From: Hygrocybe punicea
Taxonomy: Eukaryota > Basidiomycota > Agaricomycetes > Agaricales > Hygrophoraceae
DNA length: 64,000 bases
Direction of reading: 5' to 3'
Assembly (NCBI GenBank): GCA_963556145.1
Contig: OY744465.1
Span: forward strand, 5,270,001 to 5,334,000
The notes beneath the pieces were generated by a model. The model had not been told where the DNA came from. It was given only the letters and a program-made list of their open reading frames with translations, and ran no database searches. Made by a program: the position numbers and the translations under genes. Positions 23,055 to 31,966 of this stretch are shown here, in pieces; position 1 is the first letter of the stretch; the number at the start of each line of letters is the position of its first letter.

Positions 23055-26000
23055 CTAGGGAACAACCTCCTCATCACGAGTCGCGTCTGGGTCAGCCTCC
23101 TGGCCAATCCTCTCTGGATCCAAACTAGGCTCATCGGTGTCGGTGCTGCGCGGTCGAATGCTCTCGGCATGCGCCAACCTGGTGCCTGCCCTGGGCTCGA
23201 AGGTTCGAAGTCGGCGGGCGTTGAAGGTACCTGGTAGGGCAATGCCCTCCAGGGTTTCCAGGGAGTAGGAATTGCGTATTCGGGCTACGATGCGGCGGGG
23301 CACGGACCAGCGTGGTAGTAGTTTGCGTTCACTAGAGTAGACATTGATCAGGTCACTGCGATATACTTGTACTAGCTGGCCAGATTTAAATATAACTTCT
23401 CTGGGGGCGTGTTGGAGGACCCTGGCGTCGAAAATTGCCTTGCGGTTTGCTGTGTGGTCCACGGCGCAAGCGTGACCGTCTAACCGCTGTTGCTCCGCGT
23501 AAGCGAGGTGAATTGCTATTGCAGTGTCTGTGGGTAGTGGGGTGGCTTCGGGGTCGTCTGGGGCTCGGGAGTTCACTGCTAAACCGAATAGTAACTCATT
23601 CGGGGAAAATTTTAGTGATGGAAGGATTCTATCAGATAAAGCTTTCACCGCAGCATCCAAATGTTGGGGCCAATTTTTTGGGATGTCGTTGACGGCCATT
23701 AGCTCATACTCATCCTCTCCGAGTCCGGGAGCGCACAGTCGTTTAAGGGTGTTCAGGAGTATCTTGTTTGATCCTTCTATGAGTCCATTGATCCAGGGGG
23801 AGTACGCGGCTACGACATGGTGTTTAGTTCGGACACTAGCACAGTAGTTTCGCACCACGTCGCAGTCAAAGTGGGAACCTCCGTCGGTCATGAATACCGT
23901 GGGTGCGACGAATGCATTGCTGATTCGTTCCAAGCTTTCCACGGTGGCTTTTCCCGTGGCGGATTTGATCTTGAACGCGAATAGTTTCCTGGAGAATACG
24001 TCAGCGTAGAGGCCTATCTTTGTGTACCCACCCTTTCCCGTCGGCATAGAGGTGTAGTCGCCTACAAGCAGCTCGAAAGGCTGGCTCCTGACGATTGGTC
24101 GGAGTAGGGCGTGGACGTGGGTGGTCCCGAAGTTCTTGCACCGCCCGCACTGGCGTATCGCCGTTGTTATTGATGCGTCGAGGAATGGGGTGCATATTTT
24201 GTCCAACAGCTGCATTTTGATTAAGTCGCGTCCCATGTGGGTTTTGTCGTGCTCCAATTTGGCGAGCGCCGTCGCCTCCGCTTTGGTGACGCACTCTCGG
24301 CGTGGTGTGGCCCTCGCGGGTGTGGGATTGCCCAGCTTCCACAGGCGTCCCTCCTCGATGAAGAAGTCTCTTGCTCGGTGGGTCGCGCGTCGTTTGTCAC
24401 GCTCAGATGGGTTGTCGGGGTTGTCGAGCAAGGCATCTATGATCTCGACGAACACGAGTTCGTCTTGGAAGCGGTTGCGTAGCGATTGGTGGGTGTCAGG
24501 GGTGGCATCAGTTAACGTGAAGAGGTCGTAGGCGAGGCCGCGTGAGACCTCCCAGTCTGGTGAAACAGACCAGCTGCTCCCGTCCCCCGGTATCCTCGGG
24601 AGCTCTTCGTCTTTGCGGCTGAGTGCATCGCCCACGAGGTTCACTCTGCCCGGAATGTGGCGGACGTCGGTTATCTGGTGGGCTAGCACCCCGTCTCTCC
24701 AGCGTGCGTGGGTAGCGTTAAGGTCAGTGCTGTTTAGAACGTCACGCAGGGCCTGGCAATCCGTCTCCAGTTCGACGGGGAACCCCCAAATGATGTTGTC
24801 AAATTTGTCCAGCGCAAACTTGAGGGCCGCAAATTCGAGCAGGAATGGCTTGTAGCGTTCTTCAGCGGTGGAGGTGCGTTTAGAGGCGTATGCGATGGGG
24901 TGTAGGCTTGTTATTACTTTGCCACCGGGTCGTGTTACGCTCATCCTCTGGGAGAGGACTGCTCCGAAACCCTCTTTGCAGCCGTCCGTCGTGACGATGA
25001 AGGGCGTTCCGTCGAACCGCGGCGCTGAGAGAACTGGGTTAGTGGTGAGGACTGTCTTCAAGTCGAGAAAACACTTCTTGTGTTTTTCGGTCCATCTATT
25101 GGCAAGCTTGACGCCTCTCAGCGCTGCGCGATATGCTGATTTCCCGGCGTTTTTCGGTATGTCGGCGGAGCGTAGGAGGTCGGACAGTGGCTGCGCGAGC
25201 TTGGCGTAGCCCTGAATGAGATCTCTGAAGTATCCCGTTAAGCCGAGGAAGCTGGAGAGGGCGAGAAGGTCCGGTGGTGCCCTCCAATCGACCACGGCGG
25301 TGACTTTGGTCTCGTCGGCTTGGACACCGTCGGGTCCGACTTTGGATCCTGCAAATATAATTTCTGTCATGAAGAATTTTGACTTTTTCGCTGATAGGGA
25401 TAGGCCTGTCTCGCGGACCCTTTGAAAGAAGCGCCGTGTGCGCTCTAGCATCTCGTCGAAGTCATCCCCAGCTGTTCCGCCATCGTCCACGAAAAGTTCG
25501 AGCTGCAAAGTTGTGAGTATGTCTCCGAGGGCCTGGGCTGTGGTGTGTGCAAAGGTTGAGGGGGCGCCGGTGAGGCCGAAGGGCATCCGTTTTTGTGTGA
25601 AGAAGCCGCGACCTTCGATGTAGAATGCTAAATACGGCCTGCTTTCCTGAGGGATGACGACTGCGTAGAAGCCCGACGCGAAGTCGAAGCCATGCACCCA
25701 CCTGTGTCCGCTTAGGCGTTGCTGTTTTGCGCGGATGTCGCCCTGCGGCATCGGAAACACTTCCGTTACATTGTTTAGTGCTTTGTAGTTTTGGCAGAAC
25801 TGCCACTTCGCGGGTTTTGTGGTTTCCGGGGGTGGTGTTTCGGGTGGCTGTCGTGGTTCTAGGTCGTGCGGTGGTGGGAATCCGTGGGCGGCGCATTCCT
25901 CGTTGACCCGGTACTGCAGTTCCTCCATTGGGAGTCCTGGGCCATCGTGGGCTTTGTGTCCCAGGGCGATGGGTGAGGCGCATTTCACGTCCTCCGGTCG

Positions 26001-27551
26001 TATTGGTTCTATGATGTCGGCGGCCAACAACTCGTCTATGGTTTTGTTGAGGAACTCGCGTTGTGCTACGTTGAACTGCCGTTGTCGAGGTACCCGTTTT
26101 GGGAACACTGTGTTGGGAGGTATGTGTATTCGGTGTTCAGCGCCGGGGACAGGGCTCACCTCGCTCACGGATAGAGCGAAACAGTCCGCGAACTCGCGAA
26201 GCAGGTCTTCCGTTTGTGTTCGTTGGGTGGGGGTGAGGTCGTGTCCGAGTTTAACGTTGGCCAGTACTGCTTCGACGCGCTCTTTCTTGAATGGGTGAGT
26301 TTTCCTGGTGAAGATTGATTTATCTGCGTCCAAGTCGACCTCCGGTTGCATGTCTCCGATGTCGTCGTCGTCCTGTTGGCAGTGTTCCTGGGTAGTATAG
26401 ATCGGTTGGCTTGGTACTGGCTTGGGCGGGCGTTCGGGCGTCGTGTGGGTTGTGGGCTGTGGCGGTGCGTGGTCAAACGAGGTGGTTCTTCTGCGTCGGT
26501 CGCGGCGTCCCTTGCGGCGGCTCGTCCGTTCCTGAGTTTTCTCAACGCCGTCTATGTCACATTCGAGCTGTGCGGTTCTCGATGGGCCAGCCGGGTGTCT
26601 CGGCATGCGGTATCCTTGGAGTTCGGGTGGTAGGTATGCGGACTTGTTGTTTGCCCGATCGAGCGTTTCGCCCAGGATCGTATCCTCGAGTCTGGCGAGC
26701 GGAGCGAACGCGTTGCGGGAATGGGTATGTGTTTTTCCTTCTTTACTGGGCGGTTCGTCGTTCACTAGGCTGGTGGGTATTTGTGGGTATCCGTGTTCGC
26801 GGCGCCAAGATAGGCCGACCCCTGCGGCGATTGGTCTCGGTGTTAGGGCTGCTGCTTGAAGGGTGTCGCTTAGTGTCGTTGTAGCTGGGTGGGTTTGGGG
26901 TGGTTGGGGGTCATCGTTGGTGTTGTTGTCGTTTAGTATCTTCTTCCAGCCGCCGTTGTGTGGTACGCTCAGCGTGTCGTCTTCGTAGTTGTGGATGGCC
27001 CTATATTGCTGGAGCAACGGCTTCCCAAATAGGAGTGACCAATTGCCTCCGCTTGGGAATACCTCGAACGTAGCGCGTCTGTGCAGTCCGTCGAGGTCTA
27101 CGTCGCCGGTCCATTGGCCCTGCGATGGTATTTTGGCTCCATTCGCCATACGTAGCGTCATGCGCGATGGGAACAGTGCGCCGAGCCGGTCTCTGTACTT
27201 TTTGTATGTTGACGTGCACATGGAGTTTACCATGGCCCCGTCGTCGAACAGACTGTTTATTCTGTAAGGAATTCCTTGTGGGCCTCGGAGGCTTATTGGG
27301 TGGATGAATGGTTTCGCTGGTAGAGCGTCTCTCTCAATCACATACGGGTCAATGGTCTCGTGTTTGGGTATATGGTACACGGTGTTCGTACTGACTAGGG
27401 GGTCTGTGTCCGTATGCGCAGTTGTATTGAGGGGGCTCATCCGTGTGTCCCCGACCCATCCCGTACTTTGGTCGGGGACCTGCGTGTCCGCCTGGTGATT
27501 TTGTTGGGCCGCCCGACTTTCGTCTATGCGGACGGCCCTTCGCCATTTCCC
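23055..27551 (-). CDS. pol: Gypsy Pol polyprotein (protease-RT-RNase H-integrase)
   Basis: The frame is open from the slippery site (27551) to the stop at 23055. From the first ATG (27440) it is 1461 residues, but translation probably enters from gag by a -1 shift. Numbering from that Met, the aspartic protease motif is LFDDGA (residues 64-69; DDG rather than the common DSG/DTG). RT has FDFASGF near 583 and the catalytic box FVDD near 650, where most gypsy elements have Tyr first. RNase H shows TTDG near 815. Integrase has an HxxxH/CxxC zinc site near 1065-1100 and D, D, E residues in VGDY, TDGGSHF and GLIEG (about 1128, 1185, 1220). The C-terminus is basic. All catalytic acids are present, so it should be functional. 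It acts in cytoplasmic particles and then on nuclear DNA. Confidence 0.93.
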   Translation of the reverse strand, partial: GKWRRAVRIDESRAAQQNHQADTQVPDQSTGWVGDTRMSPLNTTAHTDTDPLVSTNTVYHIPKHETIDPYVIERDALPAKPFIHPISLRGPQGIPYRINSLFDDGAMVNSMCTSTYKKYRDRLGALFPSRMTLRMANGAKIPSQGQWTGDVDLDGLHRRATFEVFPSGGNWSLLFGKPLLQQYRAIHNYEDDTLSVPHNGGWKKILNDNNTNDDPQPPQTHPATTTLSDTLQAAALTPRPIAAGVGLSWRREHGYPQIPTSLVNDEPPSKEGKTHTHSRNAFAPLARLEDTILGETLDRANNKSAYLPPELQGYRMPRHPAGPSRTAQLECDIDGVEKTQERTSRRKGRRDRRRRTTSFDHAPPQPTTHTTPERPPKPVPSQPIYTTQEHCQQDDDDIGDMQPEVDLDADKSIFTRKTHPFKKERVEAVLANVKLGHDLTPTQRTQTEDLLREFADCFALSVSEVSPVPGAEHRIHIPPNTVFPKRVPRQRQFNVAQREFLNKTIDELLAADIIEPIRPEDVKCASPIALGHKAHDGPGLPMEELQYRVNEECAAHGFPPPHDLEPRQPPETPPPETTKPAKWQFCQNYKALNNVTEVFPMPQGDIRAKQQRLSGHRWVHGFDFASGFYAVVIPQESRPYLAFYIEGRGFFTQKRMPFGLTGAPSTFAHTTAQALGDILTTLQLELFVDDGGTAGDDFDEMLERTRRFFQRVRETGLSLSAKKSKFFMTEIIFAGSKVGPDGVQADETKVTAVVDWRAPPDLLALSSFLGLTGYFRDLIQGYAKLAQPLSDLLRSADIPKNAGKSAYRAALRGVKLANRWTEKHKKCFLDLKTVLTTNPVLSAPRFDGTPFIVTTDGCKEGFGAVLSQRMSVTRPGGKVITSLHPIAYASKRTSTAEERYKPFLLEFAALKFALDKFDNIIWGFPVELETDCQALRDVLNSTDLNATHARWRDGVLAHQITDVRHIPGRVNLVGDALSRKDEELPRIPGDGSSWSVSPDWEVSRGLAYDLFTLTDATPDTHQSLRNRFQDELVFVEIIDALLDNPDNPSERDKRRATHRARDFFIEEGRLWKLGNPTPARATPRRECVTKAEATALAKLEHDKTHMGRDLIKMQLLDKICTPFLDASITTAIRQCGRCKNFGTTHVHALLRPIVRSQPFELLVGDYTSMPTGKGGYTKIGLYADVFSRKLFAFKIKSATGKATVESLERISNAFVAPTVFMTDGGSHFDCDVVRNYCASVRTKHHVVAAYSPWINGLIEGSNKILLNTLKRLCAPGLGEDEYELMAVNDIPKNWPQHLDAAVKALSDRILPSLKFSPNELLFGLAVNSRAPDDPEATPLPTDTAIAIHLAYAEQQRLDGHACAVDHTANRKAIFDARVLQHAPREVIFKSGQLVQVYRSDLINVYSSERKLLPRWSVPRRIVARIRNSYSLETLEGIALPGTFNARRLRTFEPRAGTRLAHAESIRPRSTDTDEPSLDPERIGQEADPDATRDEEVVP
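27506..27551 (-). promoter_or_regulatory. -1 ribosomal frameshift signal at gag-pol
   Basis: On the minus strand the heptamer G GGA AAT (27551-27545) is in the gag frame as X XXY YYZ. After a 6-nt spacer (27544-27539) comes a stem: GGGCCGTCCG (27538-27529) pairs with CGGGCGGCCC (27515-27506) over 10 bp with one G-U pair and a 13-nt loop. The gag stop TAG (27526-27524) lies in the loop. A -1 slip gives exactly the open pol frame. This is the canonical arrangement of retroviral -1 sites. Confidence 0.85.
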
Positions 27552-28867
27552 TGGCCGTCGTCGAGCTCGTTCGGGTAGTTGTAGGTTCTGTACGGTTGCT
27601 CGTAATTGTCGTATCCGTAGTGGTGATCGTGATATCCGTGGCCGACGAAGTTTACGTTTTGGGTGAGGTAACGTTCCTTTGCTGCTTCACGGCTTATGCG
27701 ACTGGCGACGCGGCGCCATGTTCGTTCCTGATCGGGGATTGGGATACGGGGGCAATCGGGGTCCCCGGTTCGGTGACCTGCTCTGCCACAGTCCCAGCAC
27801 TCGCGCGATCCGAGAGGTGCTGTTCCGGGTGTTAATGGGAATGGGTGGAGCTCGTCGGGACGGCCGTTGGGGTTTGCGCGGTTCCATGCGATTACTTGTG
27901 TGTTATATGCAGCGTGGCCGGCTTCGGTGTCGGGGTGGTGCGGGAGGTTGATGTTTCGTAAGTCGTGGTGCCTTGTGGCGAAGGGGCGGTCTGCGGTGCT
28001 AGTTGTGAACGGAGGGCCGGGCGTTTGTCTTCCCATGCCTAGGGCTCCTAGGCCCGTGCCTCTGTAGGGTCGAATGGTAGATCCCCTTCCTCCGAACAGG
28101 TTCCCGCGGCCGCCTGCGTCTCCTCCAAAGGGGTCGAACGTGGGGGCTCGTGTAGCGTGTGGTTGGAAGCTTTGGGGGCTGGTGTATGGTCGGGGACCTG
28201 CGTTTGAGTGGATGTGGGTGCTGGCGAACGAGTCGCGGAGGGTCTTGGTTGGTGAGTTCCCTACTCGTGCTAGTCTGGCGGTCTCCTCATTTCTTTTGTG
28301 TTTGTCTACCGTCTCCTGGAGGTAGATGACGTCGATGGTGCGTACCGTTTCCGCGAGCTCTTTGTAGTCCGCACGGGGTTTGTCTCGAATGAGGTCGCGA
28401 ATGGGTTCCGGTAGTGCGTCGAACACGTCCTGTAACAAGAGTCCTCCTTTGTCCTCTGCATCGCGTACTTTTGCCGCTAACCCGTTTGCCCATTTTACGT
28501 GGGTCCATACGTCTTTTGATCCTGTTGTTTTTGTTTTTGTACCTAATTCTCCCGCTGTAATGGTCCAGTCTTTAAGGGCTCGGACTTGTTCGAGTTTGGA
28601 GGGTTTGGGCACGGCGTTTTTGGGCCACTCCTTGTCGAACGCTTCGACGAGTTTGTCCCAGTCCTTTTTGGTGTCGTCCGGTAGTTCGTCGTACCATAGA
28701 TCAGCGGTTCCTCCGTAGTCGAGATTATTGCGGAAGCATTCGATCTTCTTTTTATCTGTGTTGTACTCTTTGTCTTCGATTTTGATATTGATTTCGCGAA
28801 GGAACTGGCCCGGTGCCGTTTTTTCATCGGGGCCGCCGTCCCAGCGCAGGGCTCTGGACTCGGTCAT
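27524..28867 (-). CDS. gag: Gypsy Gag (447 aa from ATG)
   Basis: ATG 28867 to TAG 27524, 447 residues. The N-terminal two thirds are helical capsid-like sequence typical of fungal gag proteins (WYDELP, FDKEWP). A Gly/Pro/Arg-rich stretch follows, then one zinc knuckle CWDCGRAGHRTGDPDC (CX2CX4HX4C) near residue 360, which binds RNA. The last codons hold the frameshift heptamer. The same frame stays open for another 141 codons upstream of the ATG, up to the primer-binding site, without any Met. The leader may therefore encode an N-terminal extension reached by splicing or a non-ATG start. Gag forms the particle in which reverse transcription happens. Confidence 0.92.
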   Translation of the reverse strand: MTESRALRWDGGPDEKTAPGQFLREINIKIEDKEYNTDKKKIECFRNNLDYGGTADLWYDELPDDTKKDWDKLVEAFDKEWPKNAVPKPSKLEQVRALKDWTITAGELGTKTKTTGSKDVWTHVKWANGLAAKVRDAEDKGGLLLQDVFDALPEPIRDLIRDKPRADYKELAETVRTIDVIYLQETVDKHKRNEETARLARVGNSPTKTLRDSFASTHIHSNAGPRPYTSPQSFQPHATRAPTFDPFGGDAGGRGNLFGGRGSTIRPYRGTGLGALGMGRQTPGPPFTTSTADRPFATRHHDLRNINLPHHPDTEAGHAAYNTQVIAWNRANPNGRPDELHPFPLTPGTAPLGSRECWDCGRAGHRTGDPDCPRIPIPDQERTWRRVASRISREAAKERYLTQNVNFVGHGYHDHHYGYDNYEQPYRTYNYPNELDDGQGNGEGPSA

Positions 28868-29276
28868 GGTGATTCGGCGGTTTTGTACTGGCGTTGGGTT
28901 GTTTTGGATGTCGGGTAGTTGTGGTGCTGGTGATGTTGGTGGTGTGTTCGGTTGACTTTGCTCTGGGGTTCTTGGGTTACTAGAGGGATCTGTGACGGAC
29001 GATTCGGAAGATGTTGTTGTCGATGGTGAGCTTGGTTGGGATGGAGTGTATCGGCCGCGGTTGTCTCTGAGTCGGGTTAACGTTTTTCGTTGGTTTTGTG
29101 CGGAGCGGTATGGGTGTAGTGAAGACGTCGTGGGGAAATTGGAGGCTGGTGAGGGTGTTTTGTACTGTACTAGTATCGGTTCTAGTTCCTGGTTCTTTGT
29201 TCGTAGTTCTTTGCTCGGGTTCTGAAACGTCTCGCACTGGTACTGGTTTTGGTTCTGGGTACGTGTTTGGCTAGGG

Positions 29277-29299
29277 TTCGAATGTCGCTCTCATCACCA
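29277..29299 (-). promoter_or_regulatory. Primer-binding site of the gypsy element
   Basis: Three bases from the 5' LTR the minus strand begins TGGTGATGAGAGCGACATTC and runs on to ...GAA. It fits CCA, a discriminator base, a 7-base acceptor strand, a 5-base T-stem and the TTCGAAT loop of one tRNA, about 23 nt in all. That is longer than the usual 10-18 nt. I cannot name the tRNA. Confidence 0.85.
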
Positions 29300-29302
29300 C
29301 GT

Positions 29303-29458
29303 TGGAGTGGTACCGAGGACGCTCAAGGGATCACTACGGAATCGGGGTCTGGATGGGATGATGGAATGGGACGACTCTCGCTACAACAGGAAATGACTAC
29401 ATAAGGAGATCCAACCGTGGGACCTGGGTCACGTGATGGCCCAGGTACAACTACTACA
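29303..29458 (-). repeat. 5' LTR (156 bp) of the gypsy element
   Basis: Direct copy of 22865-23020. It should hold the promoter and polyadenylation signals. It is unusually short for a gypsy LTR, and I see no clear TATA box in it. Confidence 0.92.
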
Positions 29459-30199
29459 CCGCCAACGCGGTTTGTCGCGGAATCGAGGGATACGCGTGCG
29501 ATCGGTGCAAAAGACTTAAACGACATTGCGGATTGTCGACGAAGGGACCGGCCACCGGATCCGGAAAAGCGGAAAGGAAAGGGAAGGCGAAGGCGGGTAG
29601 TCCGAAGAGAAAGGTCGTCGCGAAGAAGATACCAAAGCCCGTGAGGAAGCCTAGGTTGCGGACCGGAGAGGCGTCGACGAGTAAGCGGACGTTGACCGAC
29701 GTCGAACCGGATACGGAATCGGAGCGGGACGAAGGGAGACGAGGAAATCCGTTCAAGCACCCGCGGATCGGAGCCGGAATCAACGACCACGTCCGGGCAG
29801 TACGCAAGATGGCGACGGAAACGCAAAGGGAGATATCGACGATCGCGGACGGCCTCTCTGAATACGTCGCGGAGGTCCACACCAAGCTAACCCGTTGGAC
29901 GCAGGAGCTAAATCGACTACGCGCGAACCAGGCCCATATCTTTGGCCAACTCGACATGATCGACACAAAACTCGACGAAAGGAGAAGGGAGTAGAAGGGA
30001 AATGGACGGAAAAGGAGGGGAACCGAACCGCGGGACAATGTACATAAAAATAAAATGAGTACATAATAAAATCTATAACGGAAAGGGAGAAACGGGTAAC
30101 TACATAAGCCAGAATCTGGAGGTCGAGGTGGAGGGCGGGACCGGAATACAACGGACACGGAATGGGATTGAAACAAACGGGAAACAAGGAAAACTATAA

Positions 30200-31772
30200 A
30201 CGGAAACGAAAATATAAATAAGTGGAGGCCGGGAGCGTGAACGGAAAGCGGAACGGAAGACGAAAACGCAAAAATAGGAGACGGAAACGGGTCTACATCC
30301 CCACAAGAGTTTCTGAAAGAAGGTCGGAGGTGGAACGACGAGAGGAGGCGGAGAACTTCTTGCAAATATTCGAGCGAGGTGTCGAGGGGGCGGAGGTCCA
30401 GAATGCGATCACAAAGTAGAATGAAGATGGAAACGAGGAATAAAATAAAATCGAGAACCGGAGTGCCGACACCAACACGATCCCATATAATGGGTGTGCC
30501 GCGTAACGGGTCTAAAGACGACGGGGTGCCCCAAGCGGGCGGAAACGACAAAGTGCCCCAAGTGGGCGAGGAGGGAACCGGAGACGATACGGGAACGGGA
30601 ACGACGAGGGGAACCGGGAACGAAGGGGTCGACATAACGGAACCGGGACCGGAATCGAAATCAGATAAAAGGGGAGGTATGGGGTCCGGAATGGGAACGG
30701 GTACGGAATACTCAACCAAAGTCGACGGAATCTCAATAGACGGTGACGGAGGACAATATGGCGACAATATCGGGGGCGGAATGTCTATTTCTGGAGAATC
30801 CGATGACAATGGGAGCGGGTCCGGTACAAGTTCGTGGACGGAAAGCGGAGGGGTCGAATCCGGAGACGACGTGGACGAAATAGGAAATGAATTGGATAAA
30901 TCGGTGACCGGCATCGATAAATCGGGAATGGGATCGGACGGGGACGACACGGGACTGGACGACAATACCTGTAAACAAATGACGGTCTCGACGGGCACCG
31001 GAATGGACAGGGACGGAATATGCGATAAAGAGGACGGAGTATACGTAGGACCGGAATGAACGTGGGTGACGGAACGAACGACGGTGGGCGGGATCGAGGT
31101 CAGAATCGGGACCGGAGATGACAAAGCTATGACGGGTGGGGGACTGGGACTGGAATCGGGACTAGAGATGGTAACGGCAAGGAAAGGGGATTTCGGAACG
31201 GAGCGATAACCGGAAAGTAGGAATAAGGCGGCATCGTGGAAAACGTCGAGCGGGTACGGATCGTCGTGGTAATGGTCGGGAAGAAGGTAATGGAGGCGTT
31301 CTTCAATACGTAGACGAAGGTCTGAGTCGAATCCGTTGGCGAAGAATGTGTTCCGTTGCTTATCCGTTAGACGGCCGTTGTCAAACAAGACACCGGAAAT
31401 GCGTATGAAATCCCGGAAATATTGTCCTAAGTCCGCTTTGTTCTCTATACCGTAAGCCGATTGTCGTCGCGTAAGTTGATCGAGATCCGAGATCGTATAC
31501 CGGATGGAATTCGTAGCACCGGGATAAAAGTCGAAGACGGCACATCGGAAAGCAATGAAGTCCTTTGCTGAAGCGGCGGGTAGGGTAGACCAAAGTTCGT
31601 AATCGTCGTTATCGAGGTACCGGAGTGTGTAGCGAATCTTCATAGCGTCCGTGAGTCCACAGTCGGAGCCGAGCATGTCAATTTCGTCAAAGAAGCGGGG
31701 AAGGTCGTGTTCGTCACCATGAAACGTCGGGGCTGAACGATCACCTCGGAGAGGCATCAATCCGTACGTCAT
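30200..31772 (-). CDS. gag: Gag-like protein of the gag-only LTR element
   Basis: ATG 31772 opens a minus-strand frame about 175 bases after the primer-binding site, where gag belongs. Residues 1-190 show the fungal retrotransposon gag pattern: FHGDEHDLPRFFDEI, RYTLRYLD, ELWSTLPA, a central FYPGA, LGQYFRDFIRISGVL, and FFANGFDSDLRLRIEERL. A Ser/Pro-rich region follows (about 200-430). The frame stays open to 29454, but the portion beyond about residue 500 is compositionally odd. It also lies antisense to the coiled-coil/Cys-cluster gene, so I do not trust the full length; the 3' limit given is approximate. No zinc knuckle and no pol follow. Confidence 0.65.
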
Positions 31773-31945
31773 ATCGGGAATGTCTAAATCGGGATGCGGG
31801 TCGGAAAGCGGGTCGGGTCGAGGAGGTTCGAGGTCGAGGTCGAAGGCGTAAGCGGAACTAAATAACTAGAGTCGGGTAGAAGAGGGAAACGTCATGAAAG
31901 TCAAAGCCGACCGTGGGGAGGGTATGAAAAGACAAAAGAAATAAA

Positions 31946-31964
31946 CTCCTCGCGGTGGGCTCCA
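31946..31964 (-). promoter_or_regulatory. Primer-binding site of the gag-only element
   Basis: Minus strand TGGAGCCCACCGCGAGGAG, two bases from the right-hand 613-bp LTR. It is identical to 888-906 and sets this element's orientation as minus. Confidence 0.8.
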
Positions 31965-31966
31965 GT

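Larger units (their letters stand above)
22865..29458 (-). mobile_element. Complete Ty3/gypsy retrotransposon, 6594 bp, minus orientation
   Basis: Two 156-bp LTRs (22865-23020, 29303-29458; TGGAGT...CTACA) that appear identical bound the element. It is flanked by a 4-bp duplication, CCGC (22861-22864 and 29459-29462). In minus order it has the 5' LTR, a tRNA-like primer site, gag, a -1 frameshift signal, pol (protease, RT, RNase H, integrase), a polypurine tract and the 3' LTR. The RT-RNaseH-IN order is that of Ty3/gypsy. No coding break was found. Identical LTRs and intact frames mean it inserted very recently and may still be active. Confidence 0.93.
22025..29994 (+). pseudogene. Coiled-coil / Cys-cluster gene in the gag-only element, split by a gypsy insertion
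   Basis: Exon 1 is 22025-22765. After an intron (GTAAGT donor, CTAAC branch, TAG acceptor) exon 2 is 22818-22864 and resumes at 29463-29994, after the nested gypsy element and one CCGC copy are skipped. The joined frame has about 440 codons with no stop. Exon 1 encodes a long Glu/Arg-rich coiled coil with three nearly identical 31-residue repeats. The insertion falls inside a Cys cluster: CxxC lies before it, then Cys, CxxC and Cys after it. Spacing recalls a Zn2Cys6 binuclear cluster. A Lys-rich stretch and a C-terminal helix follow. The cluster suggests DNA or RNA binding, but function is unknown. It runs opposite to gag. The gypsy insertion has disabled it. Confidence 0.65.

Noticed and set aside
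27474..27490. A second stem (GTCCCCGACC...GGGTCGGGGAC) as the frameshift stimulator
   Set aside because: It starts about 60 nt from the heptamer; the closer stem at 27506-27538 has the right spacing.
29277..29299. tRNA gene
   Set aside because: Only the T-loop, T-stem and acceptor end are present, directly beside an LTR; it is a primer-binding site and has no tRNA body.
29454..30200. C-terminal third of the 772-codon minus-strand gag-like frame
   Set aside because: It lies antisense to the coiled-coil/Cys-cluster gene, runs into the nested LTR and has an unusual Phe/Leu/Ser composition, so it is probably an accident of codon bias.
30379..31059. Plus-strand Gly/Asp-rich frame of 226 codons
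   Set aside because: It is antisense to the Ser/Pro-rich part of the gag-like frame and low in complexity; no splice or domain support.
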